From positions 3,031,317 to 3,095,316 of the forward strand of contig CP067345.1 of assembly GCA_020641055.1 (NCBI GenBank): a stretch of 64,000 nt of DNA. Direction: 5' to 3'. The position numbers were made by a program, and so were the translations under genes. The DNA is from Clostridioides sp. ES-S-0010-02 (GTDB taxonomy: Bacteria; Bacillota; Clostridia; Peptostreptococcales; Peptostreptococcaceae). Under the pieces are notes generated by a model, which was not told where the DNA came from, did not search any database, and worked only from the letters and a program-made list of their open reading frames with translations. How positions within the stretch are numbered: the first letter of the stretch is position 1; the number at the start of each line of letters is the position of its first letter. Shown here in pieces: positions 56,563 to 64,000 of the stretch.

Positions 56563-57199
56563 AATCAAAGTTCTTATAGTTGATGATGAAAAACTAATTA
56601 GGAAAGGTCTTAAGATTATATTGTCATCTTATGATGATTTGGAGATAATTGGAGATGCCTCTAATGGATATGAGGCTTTAGAATTTTGTAAGTCAAATGA
56701 GGTAGATGTTGTTCTTATGGATATTAGAATGAATATTTGTGATGGTGTTTTAGGTACAAGACTTATAAAAGAATATGATGAGTCAATAGCACTATTAATT
56801 TTAACTACATTTAATGATGATGAATATATAAAGGATGCAATGAAATTTGGAGCTTCAGGTTACCTTTTAAAAGACAGCTCTGATGAAGTGTTACATGAGG
56901 GAATACGCTCTTCATTTTTTGGCAATGTTGTACTTGACAAAAATGTAATTGAAAAAATTATGTCAGTTGAAAAAACTGTCGAACACGAACATATTTCTAA
57001 TATATATAATTTAACTGAAAAAGAAATATCCATAGTTAAGTTAATTGCAGATGGGCTTAGTAATAAAGAAATAAGTCAAGAATTATTTTTATCTGAGGGT
57101 ACCATAAAAAATAATATAACTAATATTTTAGGTAAATTGGAACTTAGAGATAGGACTCAATTGGCTATATTTGCTTTCAAAAATAAAATTGTAATATAA
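56555..57199 (+). CDS. NarL/FixJ-family response regulator
   Basis: The 214-residue regulator has a receiver domain (VLIVDDEKLIRKG; phospho-acceptor D56 in VVLMDIRMN; ILTTFNDDE; LLKDSS). A C-terminal LuxR-type helix-turn-helix follows (LTEKEISIVKLIADGLSNKEISQELFLSEGTIKNNI). The start is taken as TTG at 56555, 7 bases after GGGGGTG; a GTG at 56546 is part of that site. It overlaps the kinase gene. Likely target: the ABC operon downstream, in front of which lies the AGTGACTTA repeat cluster. Confidence 0.92.
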   Translation: MSKIKVLIVDDEKLIRKGLKIILSSYDDLEIIGDASNGYEALEFCKSNEVDVVLMDIRMNICDGVLGTRLIKEYDESIALLILTTFNDDEYIKDAMKFGASGYLLKDSSDEVLHEGIRSSFFGNVVLDKNVIEKIMSVEKTVEHEHISNIYNLTEKEISIVKLIADGLSNKEISQELFLSEGTIKNNITNILGKLELRDRTQLAIFAFKNKIVI

Positions 57200-57269
57200 T
57201 ATGTCAATAAAAAAGCTAAACTATAAACAAAATTTTAAAAAACTTAACTTATAATAAATATAAAACTAT

Positions 57270-57302
57270 AAAGTGACTTAAGTCACTTTTTTTAGTGACT
57301 TA
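57270..57302 (+). promoter_or_regulatory. Palindrome plus repeat between the regulator and ABC operon: terminator and/or operator
   Basis: AAAGTGACTTAAGTCACTTT (57270-57289) is a perfect 20-base palindrome followed by six further Ts (a terminator shape), then by another AGTGACTTA (57294-57302). The two AGTGACTTA copies start 22 bases apart, about two helical turns, as expected for dimeric response-regulator sites. Both readings are possible. Confidence 0.6.
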
Positions 57303-57386
57303 TAGTAATAGAAATACACCTATTAATTCTTTATTATAATATTATAGATTTTTAAATTACACAAAAATATTTTGGGAGGGATTTTT

Positions 57387-58322
57387 ATGGATATAGTTAA
57401 AGTAAATAATATAACAAAAAGATTTAATGATAAGTTAGCACTTGATAACATTAGCTTTTCTGTTAAAGAAGGGGAAATATTTGGACTTATTGGTCCAAAT
57501 GGTGCTGGTAAATCTACACTTATAAGTATAATTACCAATCTTACTTTACCAAATAGTGGTAATATTCAAATAAATGGTATAGATTTGTCAGCAGATCCTA
57601 TGAGTGCAAAATCTATAATAGGATTAGTTCCACAGGAATTAGCAATTATGGAAACACTAACTCCTTTTGATAACTTAGAATACTTTGGAGCTTTCTATGG
57701 ATTGAAGGGCAAGTTACTTCAAGATAGAATCAATGAGGCCTTGGAAGTTACAGGTCTAGCTGAAGTTAAAAAGAAAAAAGTAAAAAAATTATCTGGTGGT
57801 ATGCAAAGAAGATTAAATATTGGGATAGCACTTTTAAACCACCCTAAAATATTAATATTAGATGAACCAACTGTAGGTGTTGACCCTCAATCAAGAAATC
57901 ACATTTTTAATTTTATAAAAGATATATCTGAAAAACAAAAAACTACTATTATATATACATCTCATTATATGGAAGAAGTTGAACATCTTTGTTCTAAAAT
58001 CTTTATTATGGATGAAGGTAAAGAAGTTGCTTTTGGGGATAATAATTATCTAAAATCAATAGTATCTACAAGTACAAAATTAATTATGGAAATAAAAAAT
58101 ATAAATGCTCAACTTATATTTGATTTAAAAAATACTAAAGGAGTTATATCTGTTTTAGAAAATACTTCAGTAATAGCATTAGATGTAGATAAAAACTTTC
58201 TGCTAACAGATGCACTTTCTGCTGTTGATAAAAACAATTCAAAAGTAGTACGTATATCTTATGAAGAACCTAGTTTAGAAGATGTATTCTTAAATCTAAC
58301 AGGTAAAAATTTAAGAGACTAA
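57387..58322 (+). CDS. ABC-2 exporter ATP-binding protein
   Basis: The 311-residue ATPase has Walker A GPNGAGKST, Q-loop VPQE, signature LSGGMQRR, Walker B ILILDEPTVGVDP and H-loop TSHYMEE. A C-terminal extension of about 90 residues, typical of drug/antimicrobial-peptide exporters, ends PSLEDVFLNLTGKNL. The start is the ATG at 57387 with GGGAGGG 6 bases upstream. Two permease genes follow with tight spacing; all three probably form one transporter controlled by the preceding two-component system. Confidence 0.94.
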   Translation: MDIVKVNNITKRFNDKLALDNISFSVKEGEIFGLIGPNGAGKSTLISIITNLTLPNSGNIQINGIDLSADPMSAKSIIGLVPQELAIMETLTPFDNLEYFGAFYGLKGKLLQDRINEALEVTGLAEVKKKKVKKLSGGMQRRLNIGIALLNHPKILILDEPTVGVDPQSRNHIFNFIKDISEKQKTTIIYTSHYMEEVEHLCSKIFIMDEGKEVAFGDNNYLKSIVSTSTKLIMEIKNINAQLIFDLKNTKGVISVLENTSVIALDVDKNFLLTDALSAVDKNNSKVVRISYEEPSLEDVFLNLTGKNLRD

Positions 58323-58335
58323 TGGGGGTGATTTT

Positions 58336-59433
58336 ATGAAATTATATATAAGTGTAAAAACTATGTTAAAAGGTCTGAAAAGTTCCTTCATGATTAGTTT
58401 GCTATATTTCTTGGCTCTTCCTTTACTTTTAGCTTGGTTCCTTGGAATGGTAACAGGAGATATGTTTCAAAATCCTATAAAAACAGAACCTATATCAATC
58501 GTTGTATATGACAAAGATAGTTCCAAGTTATCAAGTAATTTGACAAACTTTTTAAAAGGTGATTTATCTTCTGTACTAAAAATAAACAAAGATGATTCTG
58601 ATGCAGATTTAAAACTTACAATACCTAAGGGATACGAAAACAATATTCTAAATGAAAAATCAAATACTTTAAATATAGAAAAACTTGGAACTAATGATGA
58701 CTTAGCAATACTACTTCAAAACATATTAGATACTTATCATGAAAAATTATATTTAAATAATTCTCAAAAACTAAGTTCAGAAGATTTTTCTAAGTTGTTT
58801 AATAAAAGTTCTATTGCTACTTCTATAATAAAAAGCGATATCGAACAAAACTCATATGAATACTTTGCTTTAGTTTCATTGGGATTCCTTGTAATAATTT
58901 TCATAATGAATAATATTTTGTCAAATTATATAAGTGAATCAAAAGGGCTTTCAAAAAGACTTTATTCTATGCCTATAACTAGAGTGCAGTATTTAATTTA
59001 CGACTTTGTAGGTTTATGGATTTACTCATTTATATTTCTATTATTATATGTTTTATTTTTTAGAATACTAGGAATAACATTTAAAGGTAATCTTGCCATA
59101 TTGACCTTACTATGTGCTTTATCATCATATTTTATGACTTCGATATCTACTTTTGTAACTAGTTTTTTTAGTAAAAAATATGGTACATTCATAGTTTATA
59201 TGTTACTTTTCTTACAGACAATTTTTGGAGGTATTTTTAACATGATAAGTGAAACTTTTACTAAGTTTACTAGTTTATCTCCAACTTATTTGATAGGAGC
59301 TCTATATAGTGACTATGAAAGCTTCAATACTTTAAGTTCAATAAGTAATTTAATTGTAACATGCTTAGTTGCCTCTACAATATTGATTATATTCTCTATT
59401 GTAAAAGAAAAATATAAATGGAGGGAGATTTAA
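58336..59433 (+). CDS. ABC-2 type transporter permease
   Basis: The 365-residue permease has one N-terminal membrane helix (about 18-38), a large extracytoplasmic loop (about 45-175) and five C-terminal helices (about 178-360), the ABC2_membrane_3 topology. An internal EDFSKLFNKSS loop and a KGLSKRLYSMPITRVQYL coupling region are visible. A GGGGGT ribosome binding site precedes the ATG. It is paired with the next permease; together they would form the channel. Substrate unknown, probably an antimicrobial or lipid-like compound. Confidence 0.9.
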   Translation: MKLYISVKTMLKGLKSSFMISLLYFLALPLLLAWFLGMVTGDMFQNPIKTEPISIVVYDKDSSKLSSNLTNFLKGDLSSVLKINKDDSDADLKLTIPKGYENNILNEKSNTLNIEKLGTNDDLAILLQNILDTYHEKLYLNNSQKLSSEDFSKLFNKSSIATSIIKSDIEQNSYEYFALVSLGFLVIIFIMNNILSNYISESKGLSKRLYSMPITRVQYLIYDFVGLWIYSFIFLLLYVLFFRILGITFKGNLAILTLLCALSSYFMTSISTFVTSFFSKKYGTFIVYMLLFLQTIFGGIFNMISETFTKFTSLSPTYLIGALYSDYESFNTLSSISNLIVTCLVASTILIIFSIVKEKYKWREI

Positions 59434-59435
59434 TA

Positions 59436-60500
59436 ATGATTAGATTAATTCTTGCAAATATAAAAAGATACATAAAAAATCCTTCTCTTTTAGCTAGTAT
59501 GGTTATGATTCCTATTATATTAGTTGTTTCTCTTAACCTTTTTTCTAGTAAATCAGACAATCAATCTATGTACTTTTCTCCAGTAGCAGTTGTATCTAAC
59601 TCTTCAGGAAAATATGAACATAAATTGATAAATAATTCAAAGTTAAAGGAAAACACATTTAGGTTAAATGAAGAAGATAAAGCTATGAACTTACTAAAAA
59701 ATAATAAAGTTTCTGCAGTATTTGTTTTAGACAAAAATTTTTCAACTGATATAGATAACTTAAAAAGACCTGCTGTTAAATGTTTTAAAACTGAAAATGG
59801 TGGTGGTAGTCTTTGGGCAGAATCAGAAATAGAATCTTTTATCAATAATTCTTTAAAATCAAAAATAGATAGAAATCTGGATGAAAAATTAACTAAAACA
59901 ACTATAGTTGATAGCAAACCTGATAAAAACACAAATTTATTTTTACCAGTTTTCTTAATATGTTATTTTATGTATATTAACGCAGCGCATCTTGCTTCTG
60001 ACTTATTTTCATTAAAAAAATCAAATGTTTTAAGAAGGCTTATTTCTACAAAACATAAAGATATAAAAATAATTTTTAGCATACTCTTAGGTTTATTTTT
60101 TATTCAAGCAATTGTATACACTTTAATACTTGGATGCCTTACATTTGTTGGAGATTTTAAATTAACTCTAAATGTATTAATGATTGTACTAGCAAATAGT
60201 TTTGTTTCCACTGGATTTGTATTTTGTATAGCTAGAGTATTCAAAAATGAAAACTCTATAAGCCTTGTAACTACATTTTATTCTTTAATAGGTTTAGCTA
60301 TATCTATATCTAGTCTGATACCATCAATGAGTGAATTATCATTTATGGCTAATCTATCAAAGCTTACACCTTTTTACTGGACTATAAACGCTATTAAAAG
60401 CAATGATAGCATTTTAATAAATGTAATCGTTCTAATACTTATTGGAATAGTATTTGTAACAGCTGGAAGTTTTAAATTAAGAGATTTTGCAAAAAACTAA
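59436..60500 (+). CDS. ABC-2 type transporter permease, second subunit
   Basis: The 354-residue permease has the same topology: an N-terminal helix (about 19-36), a loop to about 160 and five or six C-terminal helices, with KKSNVLRRLISTKHKDIKI as the coupling segment. The start is the ATG at 59436, 2 bases past the first permease stop, with GGAGGGAG 8-9 bases upstream; an earlier ATG overlaps the preceding gene and lacks a site. It is the last gene of the exporter operon. No clear terminator follows before the CarD promoter. Confidence 0.88.
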   Translation: MIRLILANIKRYIKNPSLLASMVMIPIILVVSLNLFSSKSDNQSMYFSPVAVVSNSSGKYEHKLINNSKLKENTFRLNEEDKAMNLLKNNKVSAVFVLDKNFSTDIDNLKRPAVKCFKTENGGGSLWAESEIESFINNSLKSKIDRNLDEKLTKTTIVDSKPDKNTNLFLPVFLICYFMYINAAHLASDLFSLKKSNVLRRLISTKHKDIKIIFSILLGLFFIQAIVYTLILGCLTFVGDFKLTLNVLMIVLANSFVSTGFVFCIARVFKNENSISLVTTFYSLIGLAISISSLIPSMSELSFMANLSKLTPFYWTINAIKSNDSILINVIVLILIGIVFVTAGSFKLRDFAKN

Positions 60501-60651
60501 TGATTACTAAATATAGTTAGTATATAATTTTATACAATACTAACATAATATTTCAAGATGTTAAATTATTTTATATTATATTTTTATAGTTAGTTTTATA
60601 GTTGGTTTTAACCACTTTTGATGCTAAACTTAGTATTATATATTAATATTT

Positions 60652-60680
60652 TTGACTTGTCAATAGTTTTATGATATAAT
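60652..60680 (+). promoter_or_regulatory. Strong promoter of the CarD-family gene
   Basis: TTGACT (60652-60657) and TATAAT (60675-60680) with a 17-base spacer, followed by an approximately 70-base leader and GGAGG. Confidence 0.75.
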
Positions 60681-60755
60681 ATTAATTATTAGATAATTAA
60701 AGCATTGTACCCAAATTGCAATATCTAAAATTCAGTTTGGAGGTATAACTAACAT

Positions 60756-61253
60756 ATGTATAATATCGGTGAAAGTGTGATGTATCCAAAAGAGGGAGCC
60801 TGTTATGTAAGTGATATTGTAACCAAGGAAATAAATAAACATATGCAGAAATACTACGAATTAACTGTCATTTTCAATAGTACTCTTAAAATTTCTATTC
60901 CTGTTCTGAATGCTGACAAGATTGGTGTCCGTCCAATTATGAACGAAAATGAAATTGATAATTTTATCCAATCTATTAACAAAACAGATGCTATATGGAT
61001 TTTTGATAGAAAGAAGCGGCTTAAATTATACCATGATAAATTTCATTCAGGAGATATCTTTGAGATTGTAAAATTAATTAAGATGCTTATGATACAAGAT
61101 TGTTCAAAACAATTATGTAGTACAGATAAGGACTTTTTAAATAAAGCTCAGAGATTTGCTTTGTCGGAATTAGCTGCTGCTCAATGTAAATCCTATACAA
61201 TCGTATTAGAAGAAATGAAAAAACATATTCTAAATCCGAAAAATAATAATTAA
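60756..61253 (+). CDS. CarD/CdnL-family RNA polymerase-binding regulator
   Basis: The 165-residue protein has an N-terminal CarD_CdnL_TRCF Tudor-like domain (MYNIGESVMYPKEGACYVSDIV; YYELTVIFNSTLKISIPV) that binds the polymerase beta subunit. A C-terminal helical DNA-binding domain follows (about 65-160; FEIVKLIKMLMIQ, LNKAQRFALSELAAAQ). Such proteins stabilise open complexes at rRNA and other promoters. GGAGG lies 12 bases before the ATG, slightly far. It is monocistronic with a terminator overlapping its stop codon. Confidence 0.9.
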   Translation: MYNIGESVMYPKEGACYVSDIVTKEINKHMQKYYELTVIFNSTLKISIPVLNADKIGVRPIMNENEIDNFIQSINKTDAIWIFDRKKRLKLYHDKFHSGDIFEIVKLIKMLMIQDCSKQLCSTDKDFLNKAQRFALSELAAAQCKSYTIVLEEMKKHILNPKNNN

Positions 61254-61282
61254 ACCAGTCTTTAAGACTGGTTTTATTTTTT
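61252..61282 (+). terminator. Terminator of the CarD-family gene
   Basis: AAACCAGTC (61252-61260) pairs with GACTGGTTT (61266-61274), followed by TATTTTTT. It overlaps the stop codon. Confidence 0.85.
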
Positions 61283-61323
61283 AGATTAATCATATTTACT
61301 ACCATATTTTACTTTAGATTTCA

Positions 61324-61349
61324 TAATCTAGTGTTCCTAATCTAGTGTT
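61324..61349. repeat. Short tandem direct repeat
   Basis: TAATCTAGTGTT occurs at 61324-61335 and again at 61338-61349 with a 14-base period, between the CarD terminator and the next terminator. No function is evident. Confidence 0.6.
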
Positions 61350-61382
61350 TATAAAGCCATCTTAATTAGAATATATTTTATA

Positions 61383-61427
61383 CAACAAAAAACCAAGTGT
61401 AAGTCAGTAATATGATTTACACTTGGT
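61383..61427 (-). terminator. Terminator of the 82-residue acidic protein gene
   Basis: ACCAAGTGTAA pairs with TTACACTTGGT (outer 11 bp) with an inner TCA/TGA extension, followed on the minus strand by six Ts. Confidence 0.75.
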
Positions 61428-61436
61428 CAACAAAAT

Positions 61437-61685
61437 CTAATCTTCCTCAAGTTCCTTTTTTTCTTCCAATAATACATTCAATTCATTTGCTTCTAAAATC
61501 TGTGCTTCTGCAATGTCAAGTAACTCTTGTTGCCATTCCACACATTTATCTTTGTAATCAAAAGGTAGCGTTCTGTCAACTATGTACTTATCGATACATT
61601 CCTCCGCACTTTTAACTATTTGCTTTCTCTCATCAATAAATTTTTCCAATTCTACTAAGGCTTCTTCATAAGCTTTTTTACTCAT
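61437..61685 (-). CDS. Small acidic helical protein, unknown function
   Basis: The 82-residue protein is rich in Glu, Lys and Leu and probably forms a coiled-coil hairpin (AYEEALVELEKFIDERKQIVKSAEECIDKYI, then WQQELLDIAEAQILEANELNVLLEEKKELEED). It has no signal peptide. The ATG has GGGGG about 8 bases upstream and an ATTATAC-type -10 precedes it. It has its own terminator, so it is a monocistronic gene. I do not recognise the family. Confidence 0.78.
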   Translation of the reverse strand: MSKKAYEEALVELEKFIDERKQIVKSAEECIDKYIVDRTLPFDYKDKCVEWQQELLDIAEAQILEANELNVLLEEKKELEED

Positions 61686-61750
61686 ATAAATTCCCCCTTT
61701 GTATAATTGTTCTACATTAAAATAATTTTTCCTCTTTTTTGTATAAAAAT

Positions 61751-62767
61751 TTATTTGTATATAACTTTTCCATCAATATCTTTTATAGTTTGACATCCAG
61801 TTAATATCATAGAACCACTTAATTCTGATTGAAGTTTATTTACATAAGTTTCTACACCATCAGTTGCTCCACCAAATGAAGCTGTTACAAAAGGTCTTCC
61901 TATTAATACTGCATCTGCCCCTAGACCTATCATTTTTAATACGTCCAACCCTGTTCTAACTCCACCATCTGCAAGTATTGTAACTTTACCTTTAACAGCC
62001 TCAGCAATCTTTGGTAAAACTTCACATGCTCCTGGAGTACAGTCAAGTACTCTTCCTCCATGATTTGATACAACAATTGCATCTACACCTGCTTCAACTG
62101 CCATTAACGCATCTTCTACAGTCATTATTCCCTTTAATATAAATGGTAATTTAGTAGATTTAACTAATTCTTTTATTTGGTCAACATTTTTAGGAAGTAC
62201 CGGTTTTCCATGTAGTGATAAAGTTACTAAACCACAAGCATCTATATCAACTCCAACTGCAAACGCTCCAGCTTCTTCAGCCAATCTTATTTTTTTTATA
62301 ATATTTTCATTGTCCCAAGGTTTAATAAATACAATTCCAGCACCATTATACTTTTTAACTACATCTAAATTTTCCATTAAAAATGCATCTACTGCTGTAT
62401 CTCCAACCATTGCATAGATACCACTATTGACACATCCTGCAACTACTGGTTCTATGTAATCTCTTTCATTTATTTTTCCACCCATATTTAAAGTAGTTCC
62501 TGTTACTGGAGCTGCAAATATAGGAGCACTCATTTTTTTTCCGAACATTTCTATAGATGTATCAGGATTTGAAACATCATGTATTACTCTCATATTTACT
62601 TTTACTTTTTCTAAACTCTTGCTATTTTCTATAAAAGAAGAACCACTTCCTTTACCTCCCATACCAGGTACTTCACCTGCACAGACAACTCCATTACAAA
62701 CTTTACAAACTTTACAACTTCCATTTAAATTTTCTCTAGCATTTTTTAATAGTTCATTATAATCCAT
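61751..62767 (-). CDS. FMN-dependent alpha-hydroxy-acid dehydrogenase-like protein with N-terminal cysteine cluster
   Basis: The 338-residue TIM-barrel flavoprotein resembles the lactate oxidase/glycolate oxidase group: APVTGTTLNMGG near the FMN, LPFILKGIMTVEDA with the FMN lysine, the catalytic-histidine motif VVSNHGGRVLD, and ILADGGVRTGLDVLKMIGLGADAVLIGRPF. The N-terminus has CKVCKVCNGVVC (C18, C21, C24, C29), unusual for the family and suggestive of an Fe-S site or redox cysteines. Substrate unknown. The ATG has GGGGGAT 5-6 bases upstream. It lies between rnhB and the small acidic protein gene. Confidence 0.85.
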   Translation of the reverse strand: MDYNELLKNARENLNGSCKVCKVCNGVVCAGEVPGMGGKGSGSSFIENSKSLEKVKVNMRVIHDVSNPDTSIEMFGKKMSAPIFAAPVTGTTLNMGGKINERDYIEPVVAGCVNSGIYAMVGDTAVDAFLMENLDVVKKYNGAGIVFIKPWDNENIIKKIRLAEEAGAFAVGVDIDACGLVTLSLHGKPVLPKNVDQIKELVKSTKLPFILKGIMTVEDALMAVEAGVDAIVVSNHGGRVLDCTPGACEVLPKIAEAVKGKVTILADGGVRTGLDVLKMIGLGADAVLIGRPFVTASFGGATDGVETYVNKLQSELSGSMILTGCQTIKDIDGKVIYK

Positions 62768-62824
62768 CTCTAATCCCCCATTAATTATAGTAATTTATAT
62801 AATATATATTATATCATATTATGT

Positions 62825-63592
62825 TTATAGTATATTTTTCAAGAAGCTTTTTCTATGTATAGGAGTTATCCCATGTTTTTCAATAGCTTCATAGTGTTCT
62901 TTTGTTCCATATCCCTTATGAGATTTAAATCCATATTCTGGATATACTCTATCATATTGATACATTATACTATCCCTAGTAACTTTCGCTAATATACTTG
63001 CTGCTGCTATTGATATAGATTTTGAATCTCCTTTTATAATTGGATTTTGAACTATATCAATTCCTGGTATTGTCGCTGCATCAACAAGTAAGTAATCTGG
63101 TGTTTGTTTTAAACAATTTATTGCTTTTTTCATTGCCATATACGTGGCATTTAATATGTTAAATTCATCTATTTCTTCGTTATTTACTATCCCTATTCCA
63201 TAATCTAATGCTTCTTTTTTTATTACTTCAAAAAGCTCATCTCTTTTTGCTTCACTTACTTTCTTAGAATCATTTACGCCTTCTATTTTTGTATTTTTCT
63301 TAAACACTACAACAGAAGCTACAACAGGACCTGCAAGTGGTCCTCTTCCAGCTTCATCAATTCCTCCAATATATAAATATCCTTTACTATATCCTTCATT
63401 TTCAAACGTATTTATGGTTTCTAATCTTTCTGCTTCTTTTCTAATATTATCTAGTTTCTTAGCAAGTTTTATAGCCAAACTTTGAACAGATTTTCTTTCG
63501 TCCACTCTTAATATTTCTATATATTCCATATACTTTTCAACTTCTAAAGCCTCAATTATTTCTTTAATCTCCCTCACACTCTTGTTCTGCAT
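62825..63592 (-). CDS. rnhB: Ribonuclease HII
   Basis: The 255-residue enzyme cuts RNA in RNA-DNA hybrids and at single ribonucleotides. The core begins GIDEAGRGPLAGPVVASVV (about 77), followed by NDSKKVSEAKR, DYLLVDAATIPGI and the C-terminal SIAAASILAKVTRDS and KSHKGYGTKEHYEAIEKHG. The N-terminal about 70 residues form the helical extension also found in B. subtilis RNase HII. GAGGGG lies about 6 bases before the ATG. Confidence 0.95.
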   Translation of the reverse strand: MQNKSVREIKEIIEALEVEKYMEYIEILRVDERKSVQSLAIKLAKKLDNIRKEAERLETINTFENEGYSKGYLYIGGIDEAGRGPLAGPVVASVVVFKKNTKIEGVNDSKKVSEAKRDELFEVIKKEALDYGIGIVNNEEIDEFNILNATYMAMKKAINCLKQTPDYLLVDAATIPGIDIVQNPIIKGDSKSISIAAASILAKVTRDSIMYQYDRVYPEYGFKSHKGYGTKEHYEAIEKHGITPIHRKSFLKNIL

Positions 63593-63663
63593 GCTATCCC
63601 CTCATCTTTCACCTGTAAAAATATTCTTCTCTTAAATATATTAAAAACTCACTAACTTAGAAT

Positions 63664-64000
63664 TTAATTGCATCCACTATATCCACATTTTAAACATATA
63701 CTACATCCACCTGTATGTGCTATTCCTTCACTACCACACTCAGGGCATACAAACTTTTCATCTTCTTCAAAATTTTTACTTTTTAATTCTTTGGCTTTTT
63801 CTTCTTTATTATCTTTTTCTTCTTTATTATTTTTATGAGACTCTTTTTTATTATCTTCTTTTTTGTTATTTTCTTTTTTATTATCTTCTTTTTTTTCATT
63901 TATTAAGATTCCACTCCTTTTGCATCCATCTCTAAATATTGTTACTCCCTTAAGACCAGCTTCCCATGCCTTAACATATATGTTGAAAACATCTTCAATT
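63664..64000 (-). CDS. nrdJ: 3' end of a vitamin B12-dependent (class II) ribonucleotide reductase
   Basis: The gene enters from the right edge; 112 C-terminal codons are present. They read VFNIYVKAWEAGLKGVTIFRDGCKRSG, the typical end of the reductase core. A long Lys/Glu/Asn low-complexity linker of about 40 residues (repeats of KKEDNKKE type) follows, then a zinc ribbon CPECG...CSICLKCGYSGCN. Class II reductases use adenosylcobalamin and work with or without oxygen. The stop is TAA at 63666-63664. Confidence 0.85.
   Translation of the reverse strand, partial: IEDVFNIYVKAWEAGLKGVTIFRDGCKRSGILINEKKEDNKKENNKKEDNKKESHKNNKEEKDNKEEKAKELKSKNFEEDEKFVCPECGSEGIAHTGGCSICLKCGYSGCN

Noticed and set aside
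61324-61349. Two-copy direct repeat as a CRISPR or attachment site
   Set aside because: Only two copies with a 14-base period, no spacers and no integrase nearby.
61412-61615. A 67-codon plus-strand open frame over the small acidic protein gene
   Set aside because: The minus-strand frame has a GGGGG site, promoter and terminator; the plus frame has none of these.
63750-63905. A/G-rich near-repeats as a CRISPR-like array
   Set aside because: The units are in frame within the reductase and encode its linker.
63717-63935. A Phe/Tyr/Leu-rich plus-strand open frame at the right edge
   Set aside because: It is the complement of the Lys/Glu linker of the ribonucleotide reductase.
1-64000. Prophage, transposon, toxin-antitoxin, CRISPR or tRNA/rRNA genes
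   Set aside because: Looked for on both strands; no transposase, integrase, array or rRNA/tRNA-like sequence was found. The T-box was the only clear RNA element.

Overview
The window looks like chromosomal DNA of a low-GC, spore-forming, anaerobic Firmicute, most probably Clostridioides difficile or a very close relative. The DNA is strongly A/T-rich with AGGAGG-type ribosome binding sites. It carries a cell-wall protein with three CWB2 (PSII-binding) repeats, an Acd-type SH3/glucosaminidase autolysin, a T-box in front of alaS, CodY, GerW and SASP sporulation genes, and the end of a B12-dependent ribonucleotide reductase. Species assignment rests on gene content and on my memory of gene order; no search was run. 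Most genes lie on the minus strand, so the window reads naturally from right to left.

Region by region in coordinate order: (1) 1-600, an autoregulated MarR gene and the first codons of the next gene. (2) 600-12000, pnp, degV, rpsO and ribF, then the rimP-nusA-rnpM-L7Ae-infB-rbfA-nrnA-truB translation/transcription operon. (3) 12000-18500, polC and the autolysin acd. (4) 18700-21300, plus-strand sirtuin, MazG-like and membrane-protein genes, with a 49-codon minus-strand gene between them. (5) 21300-26700, pepA with a MarR regulator, then M50 protease-scpA-scpB and DUF2953-gerW. (6) 26850-28600, a decayed acetyltransferase and an AraC/DUF2000 pair. (7) 28600-34600, dacF, a small spore protein, RNase J, a membrane hydrolase, fur, DUF1292 and ruvX. 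(8) 34600-41300, a large exported/membrane protein of unknown function, reoM, alaS with its T-box, and mnmA. (9) 41400-44500, a single-gene cell-wall-protein cassette. (10) 44600-55300, isc genes, GNAT, rarA, codY, topA, dprA, comM and yraN. (11) 55300-62800, a plus-strand two-component system with an ABC exporter, a CarD regulator, a small acidic protein and an FMN dehydrogenase, placed between yraN and rnhB. (12) the 3' end of nrdJ.

Much of the window is conserved housekeeping. The accessory or unexplained parts are the CWB2 beta-helix cassette, whose promoter carries a near-consensus CodY box; the two-component/ABC block interrupting rnhB-yraN; the 723-residue exported membrane protein between reoM and ruvX; a cysteine-rich FMN dehydrogenase; and a few tiny genes, remnants and unusual inverted repeats. 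I did not find a CRISPR array, transposase, prophage, rRNA or tRNA. Many start codons are GTG or TTG, and in several genes a GTG lies inside the ribosome binding site, so the longest open frame overstates the protein; corrected starts are given.
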